Positions 15,800 to 22,878 of a DNA stretch of 32,608 nt are shown here, piece by piece. Each line of letters opens with the position of its first letter. Position 1 is the stretch's first letter. This stretch comes from Desulfosporosinus sp. I2. GTDB taxonomy: Bacteria > Bacillota > Desulfitobacteriia > Desulfitobacteriales > Desulfitobacteriaceae. The stretch lies in contig NZ_JYNH01000041.1 in assembly GCF_000960765.1 (NCBI RefSeq), positions 1 to 32,608 on the forward strand, written 5' to 3'. The notes beneath the pieces are model-generated. The model had not been told where the DNA came from. It was given only the letters and a program-made list of their open reading frames with translations, and ran no database searches. Position numbers and translations under genes: made by a program.

Positions 15800-15826
15800 A
15801 AAAAAAGATAAGGAAATATCCTTATC
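15800..15826 (-). terminator. Terminator of the toxin mRNA
   Basis: GATAAGG pairs with CCTTATC around six bases and is followed on the minus strand by seven T residues. It lies about 85 bases beyond the toxin stop codon, so the mRNA has a long 3' tail. Confidence 0.75.
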
Positions 15827-15860
15827 TGTGCGGGCAAGGCAACCTTACCGGTTGGTGAGA

Positions 15861-15890
15861 AGTAGCTCGGTTTGACGCTGGCTACTTTTT
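15861..15890 (+). terminator. Terminator of the antisense RNA
   Basis: AGTAGC pairs with GCTACT around 14 bases, with a T-run at 15886-15890 on the plus strand. It lies 20 bases short of the end of the toxin coding sequence. Confidence 0.65.
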
Positions 15891-15909
15891 ACCTGTCAAG
15901 AAAAATATT

Positions 15910-16011
15910 TTATCTACTAATTGCTTTTATCACCTCCACGATTAAAACTAGTAAACTTACTAGTAATGAACAGGATCCGATCGCAATCATCAGCGTTTCA
16001 TATGTTTTCAT
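15910..16011 (-). CDS. Small holin-like toxin (type I toxin-antitoxin, Hol_Tox/TxpA-like)
   Basis: A 33-aa peptide, MKTYETLMIAIGSCSLLVSL followed by LVLIVEVIKAISR. It has a short polar start, one membrane helix (about residues 7-28) and a basic end. The pattern M-x-x-YE-x-L-x-x-MI is typical of the putative holin-like toxin family, whose members insert in the membrane when overproduced. GGGAGGA lies 11 bases before the ATG. A sigma-A promoter is predicted at 16082-16111 and a terminator at 15800-15826. The antitoxin is predicted to be the antisense RNA from the other strand. The gene looks intact. Family membership is by pattern. Confidence 0.78.
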   Translation of the reverse strand: MKTYETLMIAIGSCSLLVSLLVLIVEVIKAISR

Positions 16012-16081
16012 GAGCCCCAGTTCCTCCCTTCAGAGAGAAATTGGTTGCATACCCGCAAAACACAATATTTAGTTCTATTAC

Positions 16082-16111
16082 AATATATACGGTTATATTT
16101 CCGTTAGTCAT
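16082..16111 (-). promoter_or_regulatory. Predicted promoter of the holin-like toxin
   Basis: On the minus strand ATGACT (16106-16111) and TATATT (16082-16087) are 18 bases apart, giving an expected start near 16075 and a leader of about 65 nt before the toxin ATG. Confidence 0.5.
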
Positions 16112-16321
16112 TTTTCCGGAAAATAAAGTCGTCCATAAGGGGTGGCTTGCACCCTTGCTACTCGCCATGTAATCCTGAACCTCTGCTTCAACTAGTTTGT
16201 CTTAATATTAATCCGATTTAATCGGAAAGTCAACCTATATTTTTTAATCTGACCTACTATTTATTATTGGTAAAATCGGATATACTCGGAATAGAATATT
16301 TTTGACTTTGGAGGGAATTAT
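16112..16321. promoter_or_regulatory. Control region of the LexA/CI-like repressor with palindromic operator
   Basis: No gene is seen. The perfect palindrome TCCGATT-T-AATCGGA lies at 16212-16226. The half-site AATCGGA recurs at 16274-16280 and a variant ACTCGGA at 16284-16290, next to a weak promoter (TTGGTA near 16267 and TAGAAT at 16292-16297). These are good candidates for autoregulatory operators of the gene at 16322. A separate palindrome TTTTCCGGAAAA (16112-16123) lies behind the toxin promoter. Confidence 0.55.
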
Positions 16322-16987
16322 GTGGCACGTAGCAAGTATACTGAGGTTGAGCTTGGCATGATCGCGGACATTTCTGGCAACCTCAAACGGATCCTACATC
16401 TTAAAGGTGTTAGTCAAACCGATCTAAGCAATAAAACTGAATTACCAACAAGCACAATATCAGACTACGTGAATGGAAAAACATTGATTCCCCCTGGTAA
16501 TCTACAAAAGATTGCCGACTCATTAAATGTCTTAAAGTCTGACATAAATTCATCATTTAAGAAAGCTCAGTCATATAAGTCTATCCCCCTTATCGACAGG
16601 ATCTTTGCTGGCGAAGGATTACTAGCTGAGCAGAATGTTGAGGGCTATATCCATTATCCATTCCTTGATAGTCGTCAACCAGATTATGCTTTGAAGGTGA
16701 AGTATGACAGCATGGCCGATGCCGGTATCGAGTCTGGCGATATTGTCTTCATGCGTTATGCGCAGTGGGCAGATTATAATGGTCAAATCGTGGCCGCACT
16801 CATCAACAATGACAAAGAGGGAACCCTAAAGCGTATAAAATGGTCGGAAGGATCACCTCTAATAAAGTTAATGCCTGGAAATAGCAAGCATAAAGTGATT
16901 GAAGTTCTGCCAAATCAAGTGCGAGTACTCGGAGTTTATATGGGCCACTTCAGACCAGAAAGTCATGAAGAAATAGCTAAGGGCTGA
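16322..16987 (+). CDS. LexA/CI-like self-cleaving repressor (XRE HTH + S24 peptidase)
   Basis: A 221-aa protein. Residues about 17-75 form an XRE helix-turn-helix (GVSQTDLSNKTELPTSTISD). The C-terminal half is an S24 domain with nucleophile S130 (VKYDSMADAG), lysine base K170 (GTLKRIKW) and a likely cleavage site at A96-G97 (IFAGEGL). Such repressors cut themselves when RecA is activated by DNA damage. The start is GTG at 16322 with GGAGG seven bases upstream. No phage structural or integrase gene is near, so it is either a prophage leftover or a stand-alone damage-responsive regulator. Palindromic operators lie just upstream. Confidence 0.9.
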   Translation: MARSKYTEVELGMIADISGNLKRILHLKGVSQTDLSNKTELPTSTISDYVNGKTLIPPGNLQKIADSLNVLKSDINSSFKKAQSYKSIPLIDRIFAGEGLLAEQNVEGYIHYPFLDSRQPDYALKVKYDSMADAGIESGDIVFMRYAQWADYNGQIVAALINNDKEGTLKRIKWSEGSPLIKLMPGNSKHKVIEVLPNQVRVLGVYMGHFRPESHEEIAKG

Positions 16988-17046
16988 GATATCATGCAGG
17001 GTAACAAGGCCGTCACACATCCATTTTCATGTCATCATCTTAGTGC

Positions 17047-18090
17047 TTAATCAATTGGAATCTCTAGCATTTCGTGGTTGCTTTTTGAATAAGTCATTCT
17101 TTGGACGTCTAGTTCCAACTCATCTCCAGTACCCAAGAAACGTAGTGTTCTTGTATGAATGATCGTACCATCGTGCAGTTTATCAGACTTATCCATAATG
17201 GTTTGTTCTAGAGAAACTTTCTTTCCATCCATGATTAGATAAACCCGACTTAATATTAGGCTTTCTTCACTGCTAATGGTTATATGTGTCTCTCCCTGAG
17301 ACGTTTCGATTTTAGTGATCTCTACCATTTGCCCTAGAATATTAAGACTCTGCTTCTCTCCATCGCTAGTTTTGTTTAACCTAAACTGTTGATTCACGTC
17401 GTGCTCAGCTACAAACCTCACCAGTTCCAGTTGGAGATTCTCTAAATCTTGGGGCAACGGATCATAATCTCTATGAAACGTGATTCCTTTCATACCCGAG
17501 CTAGTGCCACCTCCTTGTTGCGGAACTTCTTTTCCATTCGCAATGAGCTTTAGCGTAAGGTCTGCCGATCGAAATCTCTCTCCACTGAGTTGCCCTTTAG
17601 CCAATTCAAAAATGGTTTGCATCGAACCATTGATCACTGTTTTTGTAGGGGAAGCAAGAATCGAATCAATGGTTATTGAGGTATTATCCACTTCGATCGT
17701 TTTATTGAGAGTCTTTTTTAAAGTGTGCCCCATCACAGTATTTCTGTTTAAGGTAAAGCTGATCTCGGCAGCTTGCTGTCTTAGGGAGAATTTTAAAGTT
17801 AAGTTTTTTTCAAACGGCATAGGTGACTCGAAGCTGGAGAGATACTTCATTTCTGTTTTTTCTTCATTCATCGTTCCCTGCGAATTCTGAAAGTGGTAGT
17901 CTCCCCAAAAAGCTTTTAGCGACATAATTGGTGAGATATTGTCTTCATCGACGTGCCCCGAAGGATCGTTAACAGTATAAAACAATAAAAGTTGATTTTC
18001 ATCTAACATGACATAATCCACGGTTAATGAGACTCCGTTATCAAAACTAACACTCTTTCCGATCGATTGTCCTTTGCCAATGTCACTTAA
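17047..18090 (-). pseudogene. N-truncated DUF4179/DUF5643-type protein
   Basis: An open frame from after a stop at 18091-18093 to TAA at 17047-17049. A GTG at 18021 would give 324 aa, but family-like sequence continues upstream in frame (IGKSVSFDNGVSLTVDYVM), so the true start is lost. The rest resembles the extracytoplasmic part of DUF4179 proteins followed by a DUF5643-like domain. Full proteins are membrane-anchored and usually encoded next to an ECF sigma factor; here the cytoplasmic N-terminus, membrane helix and sigma gene are missing. An 11-bp tandem repeat lies at the break. Function of the family is unclear; anti-sigma or envelope-stress sensing is often suggested. Confidence 0.6.
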
Positions 18091-18109
18091 TTATCAACCC
18101 TCTATGCTT

Positions 18110-18131
18110 TAGTACGTTGTTAGTACGTTGT
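18110..18131. repeat. 11-bp perfect tandem duplication
   Basis: TAGTACGTTGT occurs twice in succession, exactly between the lost start of the DUF4179-type gene and the stop of the MoaE-like gene. It may be a scar from insertion and loss of DNA. Confidence 0.85.
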
Positions 18132-18133
18132 TA

Positions 18134-18541
18134 CTATTTTTGTTCGATTTCGGTAACACATTTGCTTTTGATCGTTTCAACCAGAAATTGCAGCGCATCA
18201 ACAACATGTGGTCTGATGTCGCCGCCTATCAGTACATACATTATGTCGTCGCCAAGTTCAAGATGGCCTTCATTAAGCCAAACCCTGACATAGAAAATAC
18301 CATCCATCTTATAGGTTTCAGCAATCGCCGTATCAACCTTTGCCGCATCATAAGCAAATTCCATTCCCGTTACGATTGAACCGTCATCAATCCCTTGTCG
18401 TACCTTGGCTTTAGGCGTTTGGCGCACAACACCATTATGAACTAAAAACATCCCTTCCTGTAAAGCGGCCGGGTCAGTTTTTGCTTCTTTGAGCCATTCA
18501 TCCATTGATGGCGATAGTTTTTTCGTTTTTTCATTAATCAT
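18134..18541 (-). CDS. MoaE-like molybdopterin synthase large subunit homologue
   Basis: A 135-aa protein. The C-terminal half matches the MoaE core, with GDDIMYVLIGGDIRPHVVDA followed by LQFLVETIKSK resembling the region around the active-site lysine of MoaE. The N-terminal half (LVHNGVVRQTPKAKVRQG) is like the MoaE segment carrying the substrate-binding arginine. MoaE with thiocarboxylated MoaD converts precursor Z to molybdopterin. No moaD or other cofactor genes are nearby, so this may be an orphan paralogue. GGGAG lies 11 bases before the ATG. Confidence 0.65.
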   Translation of the reverse strand: MINEKTKKLSPSMDEWLKEAKTDPAALQEGMFLVHNGVVRQTPKAKVRQGIDDGSIVTGMEFAYDAAKVDTAIAETYKMDGIFYVRVWLNEGHLELGDDIMYVLIGGDIRPHVVDALQFLVETIKSKCVTEIEQK

Positions 18542-18566
18542 AAACTAATACACTCCCATTAAAATT

Positions 18567-18653
18567 CTAAAGCATAGTTTCTGAATCACGCTGTATGAAT
18601 TCTTTTATGCCTTCACAGTCAAAAATGGCCGGTTCAGACCAGTAGATTCTCAT
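18567..18653 (-). CDS. Possible tiny ORF (28 aa), unknown
   Basis: A 28-aa frame, MRIYWSEPAIFDCEGIKEFI and eight more residues, lies in the gap between the GTPase-nuclease gene and the MoaE-like gene. GGG lies upstream at moderate distance. The composition is protein-like but nothing is recognised. It may be a remnant of a longer gene. Confidence 0.25.
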   Translation of the reverse strand: MRIYWSEPAIFDCEGIKEFIQRDSETML

Positions 18654-18775
18654 TTATTTAATACCCTTTTCTTATCTTCTTCATGTGAATACACTTTCCC
18701 TTCTTTGGCTCAACCTCGTATAGAATACTCGACATCATTGGGTTCTCGAAATTATTCTGTCTGGTTTAATACTGA

Positions 18776-21421
18776 TCATTTTCTTTTCTTAATCAATTCT
18801 TCCAGCTGCTGTTTTGCTTCTGGAGACAAGGCATCTATTAGATAATTACGGTCTCTTCCCTGAATTTCCTGATATTCATGATTGATTCTTTCATTAGCCC
18901 CCTCGATCTCAACCTTCAGTTCTCTGGCGGATAATAAGGCACACCCTGCACCCCTGATAATAAGCTGCTGTAAACCGTCTGACGTTGCAACGGTGATATT
19001 ATAGTTTTTCTGATGATCATGGGCAAATTTTTCAATATACTGGTCCGCCGTTTGTGCCTCCCTGGTATATACCATATGGATAGTATGGTAGTCGATTACT
19101 TCCTCCAAATGCCCCTGAACACGGTAAGCATCAAACACAATGATAATCTGACATTTTCGAATCCCCTGATAATTACTTAGAGTATCCAGCAATTTCATCC
19201 TGGCGCCGTCCATATTGTCATCGACAAGCTCTTTCAGCTCAGGCCAGGCATGGATAATATTATAGCCGTCCACCAGGAGATACTCTTCTTGGGTTTCCTT
19301 CTGTCTGTTGACAGAGGGGACAGGTTCATAATAACTTTCGAGGGCTGTTTTGCGTCTTTTCCAGGCAGACTTCTTCCCTTGGTTCGCATAGAAGGTGCTG
19401 TTGATGATTTGGTCAATCTCATCTAAACTGATCCACTTCTCTTCAGTATATGAGGCCTGGATTTGGGCTGTTTCTCCCGATAAATCGTCTTTTTTCTGAA
19501 GATAGCTTTCAACATGCATGTAGTCCTTTACTGCATCCCAATCCACCAAAAAGCCCGCCCCATGGGCACAAAACACAGAACCAGTCGGGTTTTCTGTGTC
19601 TCTTTCTGGATCATAGCCGATACTTTCTATAACCTCTGACCCATTATGGCATGGTGCGTACCCTTTCAGGCTGCAAAACAGCCTGCCAAGCCCTTTGCTA
19701 TAGGCAACTACCTCTTTCTGATAATTTCTCAGGGTAATAACGGGGGCGCTCCCCACAAGAACCGCCATCTCGCCATTGGTCTGTGATAGTTCGCATGTGC
19801 CCTGCATTTTCTCAATGTCAGTCATAGCTCTGCCTACCATTTTCACAGGCAGTTCCAGTTGAAAGGCATAAAACGGCTCCAACAATATGGACTTGGCCTC
19901 CTTTAAGCCCTGACGCACTGCACGGTAGGCCGCCTCTCTGAAGTCACCGCCTTCAGTATGCTTATTGTGTGCTCGACCAGAAACTAACGTGATTTTCAGA
20001 TCTGTAATTCCTGACCCTGTGAGAACTCCTTTATGGGCTTTTTCTTCCAGATGGGATAAAATAAGTCTTTGCCAGCTTTTACCCAACACATCCTCACTGC
20101 ATTCCGCCTCAAACTGAAGACCACTTCCCGGCTCGCCCGGCGTGAGTAACAGGTGGACCTCTGCATAATGCCGCAATGGTTCAAAGTGCCCTACTCCTTC
20201 GACTACATTAACAATAGTCTCCTTATAGACAATCCTTCCTGCATCGAAGGCCACTTCAACGCCAAAACGGCTTTGGATAAGACTCTGCAGAATTTCAATC
20301 TGCACCTCTCCCATAATCTGTGCCTGAATTTCCTGCAACTGCTCATCCCAGGCAATATGAAGTTCCGGCTCCTCTTCTTCTATCTGACGCAGCTTGGGAA
20401 GCATCACTCTTGGGTCACAGCCTTCCGGCAGAATAATCTGATAGGACAGCACGGGTTCCAAAACTGGTGGATCTGAAGCTTGCTCTAACCCTAAACCGTC
20501 TCCCGGTCTGGTTTGGCTGAGCCCTGTTACTGCGCATACAGAACCCGCCCCGATCTCATTCACTGCCTCGAATTTCTGTCCGGAATAGATACGAATTTGA
20601 TTAACTTTCTCTTCCCAGATACTATTCGTTAAGACATCTTTCACCTTAAGTTTTCCGCCTGTCAGCTTCATGTAGGTAAGACGGTTCCCCTGCTCATCTC
20701 TTGCTATTTTGAATAGTTTAGCCCCGAATTCAGCTGGGTAGGCAGGTATCAGGGCATACTTCACAATACCCTGCATCAATGGCTCAACGCCCTCTAGTTT
20801 TAAAGCGGAACCAAAAAAGCACGGAAAAACTCTGCGCTCCGTGACAGCTCTCTTAATCTGCGAAGTTTCAATATCTCCCGTTTCCAGAAAGGTTTCCATC
20901 ATTATTTCTTCACGCATGGCCAGCTGGTCGTAGAAATCGTCCGTCTCAACTTGTCCAAATTCAATAGACCCATCATCCAGCTGCTTTTTCAATTCTTTCA
21001 TTAACTTGTCCTTATCCGTCCCGCTCTGATCCATTTTATTGACAAATAAAAAAACAGGTATCTGATACATGTCAAGCAGTCGCCATAATGTTTTGGTATG
21101 CCCCTGCACCCCATCCGCACCGCTTATCACTAAAATGGCATAATCCAGCACCTGAAGTGTTCTCTCCATTTCAGCCGAAAAATCCACGTGTCCCGGGGTA
21201 TCTAGTAAGGTAATCTGAGTCTCACCTATTTCGAACAAAGCCTGCTTGGAGAAAATAGTGATACCTCTTGCTCTTTCTAGCTCATAGGTATCTAAATAAG
21301 CATCCTTTTTGTCCACCCTTCCCAATCGGCCAATTTTACCGCTCAGATAAAGCAGACCCTCTGATAATGTCGTCTTGCCCGCATCCACATGTGCTAATAT
21401 TCCAAGGACTAATTTTTGCAT
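18776..21421 (-). CDS. TetM-like ribosome-protection GTPase fused to a Rae1/YacP-like NYN nuclease
   Basis: An 881-aa protein. Residues 1 to about 640 follow the TetM/TetO/EF-G plan: G1 AHVDAGKTT (10-18), switch II DTPGH (74-78), G4 NKMD (128-131), then domains II-V, including the domain IV segment around GVLTGSGITDLKITLVSGRA. A linker of about 70 residues leads to a C-terminal NYN/PIN-like domain (about 713-850) with acidic residues in LLVDGYNII (near 718), IVFDAY (near 764) and TADQYIEKF (near 794). Rae1 is an mRNA endonuclease that cuts in the ribosomal A site, so the fusion suggests a factor that enters stalled ribosomes and cuts the message. Tetracycline resistance is possible but unproven. 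It is intact. Confidence 0.9.
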   Translation of the reverse strand: MQKLVLGILAHVDAGKTTLSEGLLYLSGKIGRLGRVDKKDAYLDTYELERARGITIFSKQALFEIGETQITLLDTPGHVDFSAEMERTLQVLDYAILVISGADGVQGHTKTLWRLLDMYQIPVFLFVNKMDQSGTDKDKLMKELKKQLDDGSIEFGQVETDDFYDQLAMREEIMMETFLETGDIETSQIKRAVTERRVFPCFFGSALKLEGVEPLMQGIVKYALIPAYPAEFGAKLFKIARDEQGNRLTYMKLTGGKLKVKDVLTNSIWEEKVNQIRIYSGQKFEAVNEIGAGSVCAVTGLSQTRPGDGLGLEQASDPPVLEPVLSYQIILPEGCDPRVMLPKLRQIEEEEPELHIAWDEQLQEIQAQIMGEVQIEILQSLIQSRFGVEVAFDAGRIVYKETIVNVVEGVGHFEPLRHYAEVHLLLTPGEPGSGLQFEAECSEDVLGKSWQRLILSHLEEKAHKGVLTGSGITDLKITLVSGRAHNKHTEGGDFREAAYRAVRQGLKEAKSILLEPFYAFQLELPVKMVGRAMTDIEKMQGTCELSQTNGEMAVLVGSAPVITLRNYQKEVVAYSKGLGRLFCSLKGYAPCHNGSEVIESIGYDPERDTENPTGSVFCAHGAGFLVDWDAVKDYMHVESYLQKKDDLSGETAQIQASYTEEKWISLDEIDQIINSTFYANQGKKSAWKRRKTALESYYEPVPSVNRQKETQEEYLLVDGYNIIHAWPELKELVDDNMDGARMKLLDTLSNYQGIRKCQIIIVFDAYRVQGHLEEVIDYHTIHMVYTREAQTADQYIEKFAHDHQKNYNITVATSDGLQQLIIRGAGCALLSARELKVEIEGANERINHEYQEIQGRDRNYLIDALSPEAKQQLEELIKKRK

Positions 21422-21525
21422 AATCTATTTCAAATCCCTCTGTTCTATGTTTTAAAGTGTAGGTTTACAAGTTATATGCTCTCAAATAACAACGTTTAGC
21501 TTTACTAAACATGATTACATTTTAT

Positions 21526-21577
21526 ACAATTCGAGAATTGTTAACTCTAATTATATCACTAAGAGAAATTGCCTCAA
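21526..21577 (-). promoter_or_regulatory. Promoter and palindrome upstream of the GTPase-nuclease gene
   Basis: On the minus strand TTGAGG (21572-21577), 16 bases, then TATAAT (21550-21555), with a TG one base before it. Directly downstream, over the likely start of transcription, is the 16-bp palindrome ACAATTC-TC-GAATTGT (21526-21541). This leaves a leader of about 120 nt with a second small hairpin (GTTTAG/CTAAAC near 21494-21510). Repressor binding or leader-based control are both possible. Confidence 0.6.
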
Positions 21578-21607
21578 TGCGCTCATGAGATGTCGCTACT
21601 CAAAGTT

Positions 21608-22539
21608 CTACTTCTTGGTTATGCATATTCCCTTTTCACTGGGATTAAGGCTATACCAAAACACGATGCGCCCATCAGCCAAGACGCCTAGGATATGCGT
21701 TTCGGCAGCTTTGATGGAGATTAGGCCGAGTGAAAGGAATTATTCAGCAATTCGCTACCGGTAATCGGTACTGTTTGGGAAAGTAGCTTTTCACTGTTAT
21801 CTGTAGCGTCAAACAGCTTCACGCCTGATTCATCGGCATAAACATATCTCAACCTATCACTAGATACGTCGTAACCACCAAAGAAAATATCCGGATTACC
21901 TTTAGCATTATAGTGGGGTTCCCTGTTCATTTTCTCTATGATTGTGCTGGGCAAGGAAACCACTTCTGAGGGCTCAAGGGTTGTCTTAAAGGTAGTTAGT
22001 TTATCTTTTAGCCGGATCACAATCCTCTCTCCGCTCAGACTTACATCTGTCGCTGCAAAATTTTCACCGACCTCAAGTATCTTCTCAATTTTCATGGTTT
22101 CAGGATTGACGAGCATCAAGGCCGCATTTGCTCTTTCTTCATTAGGTGTATAGGCCAGAAGCAACCTACGGTCAACCTCTCCTACCATAGAGAGCTCTTG
22201 CATAGTTCCTGCAAAGCCATCAATTTGACTAAAGCGTTGATAATCACCCGTTAAGACATCAGCCGTTTTATAAAGCCATTGTCCAAACTCATTTCCAGAA
22301 ATAATCGAGGCTCCGCGACCATGTTCTCTGATCATCAGGGTTTCTTCCTGGACCGCTACTTTAGCGGTATTATTGATGTTTAGAAAGGACAAATCGGGAT
22401 CAGCATTTTTTGGATTGGCCATCAATCCAACTGAGATCATAAGACATGCCACCACCGCCAAGATTAATACCCAAAAGGCCGGCCGCTGATAGTTCAGCAC
22501 ATTTTTGATCCGACTTCTGGCTTTACTTAATTGGTCCAC
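21608..22539 (-). pseudogene. C-terminal remnant of an M56/BlaR1-like membrane protein, frameshifted
   Basis: From a GTG at 22539 (GGAGG seven bases upstream) a 272-codon frame begins KARSRIKNVLNYQRPAFWVL, the typical stretch before the last helix (about 21-40) of M56 metallopeptidase sensors, followed by an extracytoplasmic domain. The M56 domain with HEXXH is absent. Near 21735 the frame ends early (NNSFHSA); one base away it continues SLGLISIKAAETHILGVLAD to a TAG at 21608-21610, ending near WYSLNPSEKG. Loss of one T in a TTT run would explain it. The good start site means a short protein may still be made. The assignment to M56 rests on the helix region only. Confidence 0.5.
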
Positions 22540-22878
22540 TCCAAAACCTCCTTGTAGCTGTCAATCAGCTCTTTAAGGTGTCACACTACACAAGCGATCA
22601 AAGAAGGGATTGCACATTAATTGATCTTCTCAAGCATTTCTAGCATGTACTCCACTCTGTTTTACCCGCCTTTTTAAATATAGTAATTTGAAATTATTCC
22701 ACGTCGTTCCTGCATTTCCTTTCCAAGTAATAAAATACTGATGAAAAATAATGCCCCTGCAAATTCCTGAGTTCGGATATTTCTTGAACAATGGGTTATG
22801 TTACAGACTTAGCAGTGGTATAATTCGAAAGGTAATAATTACATATCATACTCCACATTTAAAGGGGATTATTGATTG
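22540..22878 (+). promoter_or_regulatory. Spacer holding the promoter of the MFS gene
   Basis: No full gene is seen. An extended -10 promoter TGGTATAAT lies at 22816-22824 on the plus strand, about 55 bases before the MFS start. On the minus strand a 16-codon tail (ELIDSYKEVLEWTN) ends by overlapping the start of the M56-like remnant, suggesting a lost upstream gene in that operon. Confidence 0.5.

Larger units (their letters stand above)
15791..15890 (+). ncRNA. Predicted antisense RNA (antitoxin) of the holin-like toxin
   Basis: A plus-strand transcript of about 100 nt is bounded by a plausible promoter at 15755-15784 and a terminator at 15861-15890. It is fully complementary to the 3' untranslated part of the toxin mRNA, which is predicted to run on the minus strand to about 15800. 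This convergent 3'-end overlap is the arrangement of RatA against txpA in Bacillus subtilis. It contains the word TGTGCGGGCAAGGCAACC, which resembles sequence seen beside other holin-like toxin genes. RNA ends are predicted, not measured. Confidence 0.6.

Noticed and set aside
15872-16072. A 66-codon plus-strand frame opposite the holin-like toxin
   Set aside because: It overlaps the antisense RNA terminator and lies antisense to the toxin, which has better signals.
17480-17890. A 136-codon plus-strand frame opposite the DUF4179-type gene
   Set aside because: Antisense shadow; the opposite strand has recognisable domain sequence.
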